Made by a program: the position numbers and the translations under genes. Below are positions 24,575-34,557 of a stretch of 64,000 bases of DNA, piece after piece. Within the stretch, counting starts at the first letter, position 1, and each line of letters begins with the position of its first letter. Location: positions 87,791-151,790 of the forward strand of contig JAMWFC010000073.1 of the NCBI GenBank assembly GCA_027475525.1. The letters run 5' to 3'. Origin of the DNA: Macrolepiota albuminosa (taxonomy: Eukaryota > Basidiomycota > Agaricomycetes > Agaricales > Agaricaceae). Below the pieces are notes generated by a model, which saw only the letters and a list, made by a program, of their open reading frames with translations, was not told where the DNA came from and made no database searches.

Positions 24575-27500
24575 TCACAGCGGATCTCTTGCAGTTTGGG
24601 GGGGAATAAAATCAGGAAGCACCCGCCTAAATTTATCAATTGCCATCGAGGCCAATTCTTGCCACATGGCCACCTTTTTGTGGGCATATGACTGGAGACC
24701 TCTTTTCTTCACTGACATACCACGCTTCGACCAAATATCTGCCTGGTTGAAGAAATACCGAACTGTCCACTCCATTTCACTCGTGACAAGCTGACATTCC
24801 TCTGTCCATCTGCTGCGTTGTGCTCTAGCACGTAGATAATGAACACGATTAACTGAAGAGATATGTTCACAAATGGATGTAATGATAACGGAAATGTTAA
24901 CAAGAGGACTCACATTCAGAAATAGTTGTAGATTCATTTTCTGCATCAGAATTAGAGTGCCATATCCAAGATACCTTGATCCTTGATGAACCAGGAATGT
25001 TGGGATCTCGTATAGCTGTGCTTGCATTCAAATCTGCTTTCTGTAGAACTGGATACTTTCTCTGAATGCTGGGGTCCGATCCCAGTCGCAGCAGAGCACT
25101 GCGGCATTGTGCATAGGCACGAGCCTTCACCAGGATTGAGGCCTGGATTCTTTGAAGAGATGCGCGAGCTCGAGTTTTCACATTCTTGCTTGGGGCGACC
25201 CAGACGACGTGAGAATATAGGAATGATTTCTCTGCAATGAATTCCCGAAGGGCTTGCAGGAGCCTTTCAATTTGAATCAAGCGCAGATTGCGCTCTATCA
25301 TTGTTAATGGTGAGACATTACCCATGATCATAGATGGGAAGGAGATTTCAAAATCTTCTGGAACAACTACATCCGTTGGTTCAAGGTTATCCGCCGGCGG
25401 TACCAGCGGATCCGCTGGTTGTCCATCTTCCGCCATTTCATTGTCGTCAAAGGCTCCAGGAACTTCATCCAGTTCCAGGGGGGCAGTCCGCCTTCCACCA
25501 GCAATGAACCCGCTCCTGTCCTGAGAAGCAGCAAGGACATTGAGTCGAACCCTTAATATTTCTCTTTCCGCCTCGACCTTTTGCCGATCATCATTGCTTG
25601 CATGCCGATTCAAACGGCGAACCTGGTCCTGAATTGCAATTCTGAGCTTCCAATTAGTGAAATAGTTTGGGCCATCAGCAATACACCTTACTGCTGCTCC
25701 TCAATGTCAAGGGCAAGTTGAATCCAGAAGGAATGAATATCCATCGCTGCAACATCCGTTGAGTGGTTTCCACTGTCTGCTGCCATTCGGTCTTCACTTG
25801 CACTATTGAAGGTCATTGTACGAGCTTTCAGAATATCCATTGCTTTACGGTTTCCCTCCTCTCTGAGCCTTTCTGCCTTAGCTATTCCGGCTTCCCAGCT
25901 TGTTAGTAAATCCGTTGATATTCCGACGGATCGCTCGGTGAAATATTGAACGGCTGCATCTCTCATCTCAACAGCAGTCCTGTACTTTCAACATAGGAAT
26001 GGAACCATGTCAAGCAGCTTCTTCCAGTTTGAGTCACACATGTGATCATCAAGGATTTCTGCCCAATGTTCCAAGGTAGCCATACGGGCCATCTGTGAGA
26101 CTTCATTTAGTGTAGACCAGAGACTTTCAATTATCTCCCCAGCCAAATGACCGGCCCCAGGAATGAAGGACGGGGCAAAGCGGAAAAAACAATCCTCCTT
26201 ATGCCCATGGACATGAAGAAGTCCTATTGCAAAGTCCACGAGTAGATTATCTGGCAGGACTTCTCCGGCCTCGGCAAGCTGTTCAGAAAATTTGACACAC
26301 CACTGGCATGCTATGTCATATACCAGTAGGAGACGCTGAATCCCATCCATGTTGGTCATCTTAACTGCCCGTGTGATGGAAAAGTCTGTGTAAACCTGGC
26401 CTTCACCATGGGTCAAGTTTGTTACACTATTAGGAGCAAAGCAGCCGTGCCGTGTACATGCCGTTGCAACAATACCAGTAATGTCGCATGACTTGTTCAT
26501 CATCAGGGCCTTTTCAATAGCTTTGAATGTGTTTTCACAGGCGGCTCCCTGGACAGCCGGAGGTCCAGCAGACGGCCGACGGACAGGATTGAATTGATGA
26601 GCGGACGGCGGACAGGTAGAGTTAAAGAATGTCACTCACCGTTGGCTGTTCCTTTGCGCGCTTGAGATAGTGGGTGAGCTCATCCCTCCTGGCCATCATA
26701 CCACCGCCTTCTGAATGCCATACATCATGAGCAGGATTAGAATGTTGGACGTGATCCGCCTTGAAGTTGCCGTCCATCATTAAAGAACGATTGAACTTCC
26801 ACCGGACAGGATCTTCTTCCCAGTTGGATGGAAGATTGACTCCTGGTTGGGGACAAGTTGGACAGAATATTGCAAGTTCACCACGGTCCGGCGCCATGGG
26901 ATGCCTCAATTCATCATGGCCGAAGCCTGCCCACTTCAACTTCTTCAGCCACCGCCATGAACGAGAAAGTCGTCGTAGCTTGCGGTAAAGGTTATCCACC
27001 TCACCAGAAGATGCAATTGGGGAAGTTATTCTTGCAATTTTCTGCCAGTACTGGTAGGCGGATGCTTTGCACTCTAGATTTGTCAGACGGAAGTCGTCCA
27101 GCACAGCCGTTGTAAAATATGTTTGTGTCCGATCAAATGTACTGGGGACCAGCTGCGAGCGGATGGTATCCTCCACCAAGACATCCATCCCAGAACACTC
27201 ACATGAAATGACAGTGATGTAGTGTACTCCAGTTGTGTGAACAATCTGTTGTATTGGATTCCCAAAGCAATCATATCTGTCCATACGGAACCCGTTCGTG
27301 GCTGGCCGATCTTCTGGAATATCTTCTATTGGCACATTATTCTCTGGGTCCTCTTGCTCTTCCTCTTCCATGATTTGATCAAGGCTGGCATCCTGAAGTC
27401 TGCTCAGGAAATCTGAAGTCATGGATGGATGCGCTGCCGGATGTCCCGGATCGCTATCCGCTGATGGAAGTTCAACATCCAGTTGATATTCGAGTCGTAG

Positions 27501-28210
27501 AAACTCTTGCTCCTGAATGTCCTTTTTCCGCTCGTGGTCCTCAAGAGCCCTGACCCTGACCTTCCCTTGATGACAGTTTGCATGCAATGAATTGTGTTGG
27601 ATATAGAAATACCCTCCAGTATCCAACATATTCATTGGTTGGAAATACCTACCATTCCATACTTCAGGTCGGTGAAACGGGTTGGAGTCGTGCATGCAGC
27701 GGAAACATCCGCGACAGAATATTCTTGACCCAACGCAATCACGGCATCGCCATCGTGCGAGGTAATGGTCAGGACAAGCAAGGCAATCAGTAAGGTCATC
27801 CATTGATTCACGACCAAGCAATCCATTGAGCAACTGTGGAACATGGTTGATGAAGTCGTTAAGATAATCTGCCTGTGTCTATGTATGAACTTGAATAATT
27901 CGCTCTCAATAATAGCATACATTCAAATCACCTTTACATGCCTTATGGATACGGGCATTGTATCATCTACATCATCTACCGTTGGATTATTGTCCAAGTG
28001 TGCAAAGTTATCATCATCTGCAAATGCCGCAGATGGTGCACCAGTTACAATGGGAGCGGGACCCAGTGGTAGCCGTTGTGTTATGAGGACTGGCAACCCT
28101 CGTGTGTTCTGAGTGAGTTGTGTCCTTTCCTCAGCAAACGGGATGAGGTCCCTTTGTCTGATGACTGTTGTTTTTGGTCGCTTGCGTTTCTTTAGAGAGT
28201 TCAGGTTCAT
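24575..28210 (-). pseudogene. KDZ transposase with CxC2 cluster, one nonsense codon
   Basis: Exons 28210-27938, 27833-26640, 26548-25692, 25641-24914 and 24852-24575 give 1110 codons including the stop. Residues about 107-150 form the CxC2 cysteine cluster (CLACPDHYLARWRCRDC, then CRGCFRC and a downstream His). FCPTCPQPG is near 425. MDGNF near 450, VYDIACQW near 566 and GEIIESLWSTLN near 635 carry the likely acidic catalytic residues (family knowledge plus inference). The last 350 residues match the usual helical KDZ C-terminus, with RVHYLRARAQRSRW after the last intron. Codon 676 (25990-25988) is TGA, between FLC and KYR, where related proteins have arginine; CGA to TGA fits. The frame is open on both sides, so loss is recent. 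The start was set at the first ATG, 28210. Confidence 0.9.
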
Positions 28211-28452
28211 GATCAAAATATCTATGGCCAGGACCTAGCCATTGTATGGGATATCTAATGAGACTGCTCATCGATATCGGCAATATGCCCCAATTTTGAC
28301 AGGCTGGATACCAGCGGACAGCAGACCCTATCCGTCAAAGACAAACGGAATCCGTTTGTCATCAACGGACACTGAATGGAAAATCTATATTTTATCATGT
28401 GATCCTTCGGTTGAGAACTGTGTGGTTGCAGAAAATTATATTGTCTACAAAC
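28211..28452. promoter_or_regulatory. Divergent intergenic region between transposase and large unknown gene
   Basis: The two start codons are 242 bp apart and point away from each other, so this stretch must hold both promoters. It contains several TCCGY words (ATCCGT and ACGGAT between about 28310 and 28370) but no clear TATA box that I can defend. Confidence 0.55.
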
Positions 28453-30676
28453 ATGTCTGCCCTCCTGCAACCGCCTGAACCAATATTTTCACCAAAGAAA
28501 AGACAAGTGGAACCGATATTTACAGCAGAAGAAAGATCTATCTTTGAACCATACAAGGAACTCTACCGCTCCTCAACTACTCCTCAAGCTCGGACTGCTA
28601 TCTTGAAGGATAAAATCCTAACGGATATTTTCAACTACTGGGCCACTAAGGGGACAGAGCCAAAGACAGGGGAAGAGTGGGCAGAGAGAATTAAAGTAGG
28701 TACAGCAACTCATTGCAAAGAACTAGACATCATTTGCTTGAATAGAAGGTTGTCCAGTATATCAAGAATTGCTGGCGCCCTTATTACCAGCATAAAGATC
28801 CAAAGGTGCTCCTGAAAACTTCACTGCGAGATGTTGTCCGGCAGACAATGGCAAAGGAGATAAACGAGGAGATCCAGAACTTGTTGAGGGGTAAGGATCA
28901 CAACGCCTCGGGATTGGATGCATTTGCACAATATAATGTGGCTGTCAAAAATGTTATGCATCAACTCACACCGCAGGAGGAAAGTCGTTTATGGAAGATG
29001 GCGGCAGAATGGAGCGAAAAAGGAAATCCACCAGAAATTCAGCGCAAGTTGGTACTGCTTCCGTCCCCCATCTGTCCTCTATTCGTTGTACATCCGTCCG
29101 CTTGATTCCGCTTTCTAATCGTTGTCTCTCCAGGAAGGCCCAAAAGCACGGTTTGAAGCGTGTGGACGATGCAGATGTGCTTCGATTTAGAGAGATGGGC
29201 ATGTTGAGTTGGACTGTTGTTGGTTGGTATGCAGATGAAGGCATGACTATTAGAATGTATGTGGTGCCATCATTCTTTAAACAATTTTGACACCAATTAT
29301 AGTCATGACAATATGTCATACTTGACCCATGCTAACCAACCTACCTTTCAAGACTCCTTTCCTGACCTTGTTAGTGACCTCAACAAGAAGATGATGGATT
29401 ACATGTCTGCTCTTCTTGGTAGAGACATGCCGTCCAACATGCAATCACCCCATGATTTGACTCCTCCTATCCTTACATGCCATGACCTCATCCTTGATCT
29501 GGATAGGGATGGATTCCCAATATTACCAGCAGATCCAGGACCAAATATATTTCAAACTCGGGCAGAATTGGAAATGCTTGTCCGGGACTATCTAAATACT
29601 CATTACAGTGAATCCTAGTTTTCTCCACCTTTGCTCATCATCTGATCACCCCATCAGAAATTGCGTCTGGTTACCGTTATGAATCTGCTCCTTACAAGGC
29701 AGTGAGGACCAATGATCAGCAATTCATACATTCAAGGTATCTTCCAGAGGGTCTGATATTCCAAGATCCTCATAATCTTGGTCGGCCTGAGCTATTGCGT
29801 CTGCTGAACTTCTGGAGAGACCGTCAAGGACAGTATGGATCCGGTGACACCTTCCGCTGGACGGTTTATCTCAACCGTCACAAGCAGCCAGTAGCTGCCG
29901 AGTACGGCACCTGAGCTGATTGTGAAAAAAATGCAGCAGCAGCAGCAGCACGTAAGGCTACATGCAAAAATGGAGGGAAAAATCAGAATCAGAGGCCAAC
30001 ACCATCAGCGGTAGTCAATGGCAACAGTAGGACCATTGCTAATGATGGAGCCGCTGATGGTGGATCCGCTTTAGTCACTGGATCTGCAGCCAACTTGGAG
30101 TGGCAACGGGGGCCTACACTTCCCCTGTCACCTAGCGTACCACACACACCACTGCCTGACTTACAGGAGGAACCTCCTGTCTTGCGCTCACCGCACACTC
30201 CCCAGCCTCAGCACCACAACAGATCCACAGTTCACAATGAATCCCAACCAAATGTATCAGCTTCCATTCATGACGAGTCCGCTCTCGACGAATCCGTTCA
30301 TGACGGATGTGTTGATGGTACAGCAGTGGTAGATGCCACTACCATCCACCTCTTACAACAAAGAGGATGGAGCCATCCAGACCCTCCAATTAATGGCCCT
30401 AGTGATGGTTCCCCTAGATATAGAGTGTCAAGAAGGGTGCTCGACATTCTTCAAGATGAGGACAATGACCAATTTGAAGGTGAGGGAAGGCCGGCATTAC
30501 AAAACCAAAAGAAGCGCAAGGCATTGCCTAACCAATTGTCAACAAATTCCAAGCGACCCCGCAAGTCTCAAGCACAAATGTTACAGGAGGATGCAGCTCG
30601 ATACATTGATATGTCTACACCAGCAAAAAGGAGTAGCAGCCACACTAAGGTCATTCGACCAGTCCGCCGTCATTGA
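28453..30676 (+). pseudogene. Large KDZ-borne protein of unknown function, one in-frame TGA
   Basis: Exons 28453-28695, 28746-29047, 29134-29256, 29303-29607 and 29658-30676 total 1992 nt (664 codons). The middle contains QYIKNCWRPYYQHKDPKVLL, RFREMGMLSWTVVGWYADEG and, near residue 350, NDQQFIHSRYLPEGLIFQDP. From memory such blocks recur in hypothetical proteins of mushroom genomes; I do not know a function. The C-terminal third is Pro- and Ser-rich with a basic KKRKALPNQ and KRPRKS patch, possibly nuclear localisation. Codon 410 (29912-29914) is TGA, and the same frame continues at once into an Ala-run and the C-terminal domain; CGA to TGA is likely. An alternative is a short intron removing it, but the obvious donor (GTACGG) does not keep phase with the nearest CAG acceptors. 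Confidence 0.75.
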
Positions 30677-30957
30677 TGTGGGGAAGGGGGGAATGTTATA
30701 TTACATTTTGTAAACTATAGGGTTACAAAAATGTACGAATGTGTGTCATAATGAAAAAAAAAATATGTGATTGTCCATCTTCACTTCTCTTCTGTTGCCT
30801 TCCGTCTCTCAGTAAGCCGACTGGATGATCGGGTCCGTTGCATCGGCGGCCAACTACTTCGGGAGTTGCTGCAAGCCCGTCCCCTTGGGCCAGGGAGAGG
30901 GTCCTCGGCAGGGACTGGCGAAGGGACGGAAGATGGTTGAGGGGGTGACGGAGATGT
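30677..30957. other. Convergent 3' region between two KDZ-borne genes
   Basis: The unknown gene ends at 30676 on the plus strand and the zinc-cluster gene ends at 30958 on the minus strand. The gap holds T/A runs near 30700-30770 that could serve polyadenylation. Confidence 0.5.
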
Positions 30958-32406
30958 TCATGCGGGAGTCATCCCTGAGGATGTTTGTTGAAGCAGGATC
31001 TGCTCTTCCGTCTGACGGATATGTCCGGCGTGATCTTCAAATGTCTCACCCGCAAGAGAAACATTTGTTTGCAGGGTTTCTATGCGGCCACCAAGCGTGT
31101 CAACCTGAGTCTGATAGCTACGGAAGAAGTCCTCAATACGCGGTAACCAGCTTGCCTCAGCCATGACAAACCTGTCCTGCACCTGCTCCCCAACATCCCG
31201 CAATGCTTCCTGGAACCCATTCTCCATCCTGTCCAAACAGCTCTCCACCCCTGCCATTACACCAGCCACAATGTCCTCACTGTGACTAGACTCCATTGCC
31301 CGCTCCTTGCCCTTTCCCTTGACCGGAAGAGGGTCCACTGGGCGGTTGGAGGTCGACGGTTGGGATGGACGGACGGACGGTTTTGATGGTCCCGCGATTG
31401 GACTGGTTGGTTCATCTGCTAACTATTGGTTAGCTATTTGAGCAGGAAAAGAGTTTCATACCATCATCACTCTCAATAATCGTCACTGACTTCTTTCTCA
31501 GTGGTTTTTTCCCCTTTCCCTTGTTGCTGGGCTTGACGGTTTTCTTGACAATCATCAGGCTGCATGTTCGTTTGCGAATGAGCTGGCAGAGATTGCATGC
31601 AGTGCCGCCCTTTGTCCTGACACACTGTAGCCGCTTACTTGCACAATATTGGCAAGGGGGGTTGATGTGCTGACCCTCGCGACGAGGTGCTGTCCTCAGA
31701 TACCTGCCCAACAGCATCCCTCCAGTAATTTCCCCCTTCGGTATTCTGCCCTCTTGTTCTTCCTCTTCCTCTTCCTCTTCATCCTCGTCCTCATCCTCGT
31801 CCTCCTGCTCCTTCTGTCGACGATAGGTACCAGGAGGAGGTTGACCAATATAGGTCACCCATTTTGGCTTCTTGGGATTTGGCGACGGACCAGACAAATC
31901 TCCTGCCACTGGAGGACTCAGTCGTTTTCTCTTCTTCGGAATCGGTGATGGACCAGACGAATCTCCTGCTGCTGGCCTATGACCTATCCGGTCTTCTTGT
32001 GCTGGTACCGTCGACGGACCGGCCTCGGTCAACAGATCAGGTCGTTCTTCGCCCCCACTTGGTTCCTCCCCCCTTCCGCTCCTCTGGGTCCATTTCTTCG
32101 CAGCGTCCTTCAACCGCCTGGTCATATCCTCGTCAGAAAGCTTGCTCTGGAGTAGCGGGATAACTTCGTTGATGAAACTTCTCCTGGCATCAAGGAGGAG
32201 TTTCTTGTCATCCTTGACGTCCCTAACCTTGAACCACATGTCAATCTACAGGACGACTATTAGTGCATGTCTATTAGGCAGGAGTGCTTGTATCTTACCA
32301 GGTCCTTCTGCTGTGCTTTGAGTTGTCGCAGGTCTCCTCTGAGAGCAAGGTATAATACTCGAACATCCGCGTCAACGACCCGTTGGTGGAGTTCTTCGTT
32401 AGACAT
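30958..32406 (-). CDS. KDZ-borne protein with Zn2Cys6-like cluster, 450 aa
   Basis: Three exons (32406-32299, 32245-31462, 31418-30958) total 1353 nt in frame. Residues 234-264 have six cysteines spaced CX2CX6CX8CX2CX7C, which fits a fungal binuclear zinc cluster (CQYCASKRLQC, then CNLCQLIRKRTC). Before it lie a basic PKKRKR patch and a run of Glu/Asp (about 182-200); after it a basic KGKGKKPLRKK segment. The C-terminal exon is predicted coiled coil (DRMENGFQEALRDVGEQVQD and RIETLQTNVSL). In the family sense this would be a DNA-binding protein; its placement at mid-protein rather than at the N-terminus is unusual for a classical transcription factor. It is intact, converges on the unknown gene, and may regulate the element or help bind its ends; that role is inference. 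An ATG 42 bp upstream (32448) is also possible. Confidence 0.8.
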
Positions 32407-32602
32407 GGCGGATGGAGGATTAAAGAAACGGACGAGAACTTTACACAAAGCAAGTTCTGAAAATAGATATCATGTGACCCTGTTTAAGTTACAAAAGAAG
32501 TTTGATTTATTGCTTGACAAAACCTTACTTTGTTTATCTTACAGTTTAGTAAATAACAATTAGCTAAGCAGGCCAAAAAAGGCAAACGTCTTAATGTTCA
32601 TT

Positions 32603-32686
32603 GCACTAAGCAGGAGTCGAACCCACCTACTGCAACACACAATGAAGACCAATGGATAATATTCCACTAGATTATCGATGCTTACT
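32603..32686 (-). repeat. tRNA-like module, right arm 1
   Basis: Minus strand: GTAAGCATC, A-box-like TAATCTAGTGG, AATATT, and B box GGTTCGACTCC followed by TGCTTAGTGC. Confidence 0.6.
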
Positions 32687-32800
32687 GTACACTGCTATAG
32701 TCTAAATAGATATCATGTCACTATGTTTAAATTAGGACCTTACTTTGTTTATCATACTGTGTAGTAAATAACAATTAGCTAAAAACAGTGAGACGAAAAT

Positions 32801-32878
32801 GCACTAGTAGGAATCGAACCTGTCTACTGCAAGACATAATAAAGACCAATGGATAATATTCCACTAGACCACCAATGC
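32801..32878 (-). repeat. tRNA-like module, right arm 2 (78 nt, Gly-tRNA-like 5' half)
   Basis: Minus strand starts GCATTGGTGGTCTAGTGG, which from memory is nearly the 5' half of eukaryotic tRNA-Gly. It has a consensus B box GGTTCGATTCC and ends CTAGTGC; the 5' GCATTGG and 3' CTAGTGC strands pair over 7 positions if two G-T pairs are allowed. The anticodon region is replaced by an AATATT-containing segment. Confidence 0.65.
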
Positions 32879-32960
32879 TTACTTTACATTGCTATAATGT
32901 AAATAAACATCAGTCTATTCTTCTGTGTGTGGTCAAAAATATTTGAGTTCGATCTCAATA

Positions 32961-33038
32961 CACTAGAGGGAGTCGAACCCACCTAATGCAAGATACAAGG
33001 AATACCAATGAGAAATATTCCACTACACCACAGATGCT
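32961..33038 (-). repeat. tRNA-like module, right arm 3 (78 nt)
   Basis: Minus strand: GCATCTG, consensus A box TGGTGTAGTGG, AATATT, and consensus B box GGTTCGACTCC. Its length equals that of the module at 32801. Confidence 0.65.
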
Positions 33039-33254
33039 TCATGTATAATGCTATGGTGTAAATCAATATCAGTCCAATATTCCGCTACAAACCATGGTTT
33101 TCCTCTTTCCTGTATACTTCTATGGTGTAAATAAATATCAGTCTAATATTGTCAATTCAATACAGATGCACCAGTTGCAGTAAAATCTCTATCCGTTCAA
33201 ATTCTGTATGGGTCCGTTTGTGCACTACATGAACACTGTCCTGACTTGTAGCAA

Positions 33255-33335
33255 GCGCCTGTGGTACAATGGAATATTCATCAATTGATATTTCATATTG
33301 TGCACAAGAAGTGGGTTTGACTCCCACTAGTTCAC
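33255..33335 (+). repeat. tRNA-like module in right TIR
   Basis: Mirror copy of 20972-21056: TGGTACAATGG, AATATT, then a T-arm GTGGG-TTTGACT-CCCAC. Confidence 0.6.
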
Positions 33336-33713
33336 CTTATATAATAGCAGCAGGCCGCTGACGTCCGCTAGCGTCATGAATTTGATCCATTGAAAACTCC
33401 AGAGATTTCTGCAGCGGGATAAGATGGGCGAGTTGACGCATGTGGTCATTCCAGTGCTCATGACCAGTTGATAATACACTGTGGCGGGCTACCTTTGTGC
33501 TGGTCTTTGTAAAAAAGGTAGTCAGCCCTAGTGTATCGTCACTTGTCATGTGAACTGGAATGATTTCATGTGTCAACTCCTCCATCCTTTCTCGTTTCAG
33601 TAATTCCTAGAGTTTTGGTCAGATCCACTACCACAGGCGCATACTCCAGGTCAGTGCGATGTATATGTAGAGCAAAAATGCACCCATATAAAAACACAGC
33701 ATTAGTCCCTGTT

Positions 33714-33796
33714 AAGGTGAAGTAGGAGTAGAACCCACCACTGTACACAATATTGAATATCAATAAATGAATATTCCACTGAACCACTGGGACTGG
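33714..33796 (-). repeat. tRNA-like module in right TIR (second)
   Basis: Mirror copy of 20510-20592, with TGGTTCAGTGG and GGTTCTACTCC on the minus strand. Confidence 0.55.
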
Positions 33797-34479
33797 TTGC
33801 ACCGCTGATGTCAGCTGGCTCACATGCTGACGTCAGCTACCGTCTGCTACCGTCCGCTGGCATGCCAGCGGACAGCGGACACTCACGCACCCTCTTCCGC
33901 CCTTCCCCCTCTTTCTCCCCAGTGCCATCCTCTCCACTCCCCACACTACCTCACACGCCACCCCCGTCCACCACATGCACCCCGCTTCCCTCCTCCCCCC
34001 TGACCTGACGTCCGCTGGGGTACCAGCGGACACCCACGCTCCTCCCCTTCCCCCTTCCCCCTCTTTCTCCCCACCCCCATCCCTCTTCCGCCACCCCCCA
34101 CGCTCTCCGAGACGCCACCCCATGCGGCGGACACCCACGCACCCTGTTTCCTTCTCTCCCGCCCTGATGCCGGACAATGCCGGACGATGCCGGGGGTTGC
34201 CGAGATACCAGCGGATATCCGGCGGATACCGACGGATGCATGACGGATGTCAACGGATGCCAGCAGGTCACAATGGCTGCCGGCAAACTCCGACGGATGC
34301 CAGCTGATGGCCAGCTGATGGCTGCTGATGCCAACGCCCCTTTCAGGCCACGAAAACTCTTTTGGGAGGTATGCCACCCCCCTTCCACCTCAAAAAATCC
34401 ATACGGGAACCTGCGGAAATGTAGGTGGGCGTCCGTTCATTGTGTTATCCGACCTTTGAATCTATCCGTTAGTAACGGA

Positions 34480-34557
34480 CCTGTGGTGCAACGGTTAAAT
34501 GTGCGTTCCGTTGCTGGAGGCTTTCCCAAGGCCGGGGGTTCAATTCCCCCCCACAGG
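34480..34557 (+). repeat. 78-nt tRNA-like module in right TIR
   Basis: The geometry follows a tRNA: 7-bp acceptor stem CCTGTGG/CCACAGG, a 3-bp D-stem GCA/TGC closing a GG-containing loop, and a perfect T-arm GGGGG-TTCAATT-CCCCC joined directly to the acceptor strand. The anticodon region does not fold canonically: a 4-bp TTCC/GGAG stem with a 6-nt loop, then a long variable-arm-like segment. I call it tRNA-like, not a tRNA gene; no isotype is assigned. Confidence 0.6.

Larger units (their letters stand above)
32407..33097. other. Right inner arm of KDZ element, no protein gene
   Basis: Between the zinc-cluster gene and the right TIR lies a segment with three strong minus-strand tRNA-like modules about 160-200 bp apart. 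A shared filler with AGTAAATAACAATTAGCTAA occurs twice (about 32540 and 32762), so the modules arose by segmental duplication of about 200 bp. Confidence 0.65.

Noticed and set aside
32603..33038. Functional tRNA-Gly genes
   Set aside because: A and B boxes and acceptor pairing are present in part, but the anticodon arm is replaced by an AATATT-containing segment, so a decoding tRNA is not supported.
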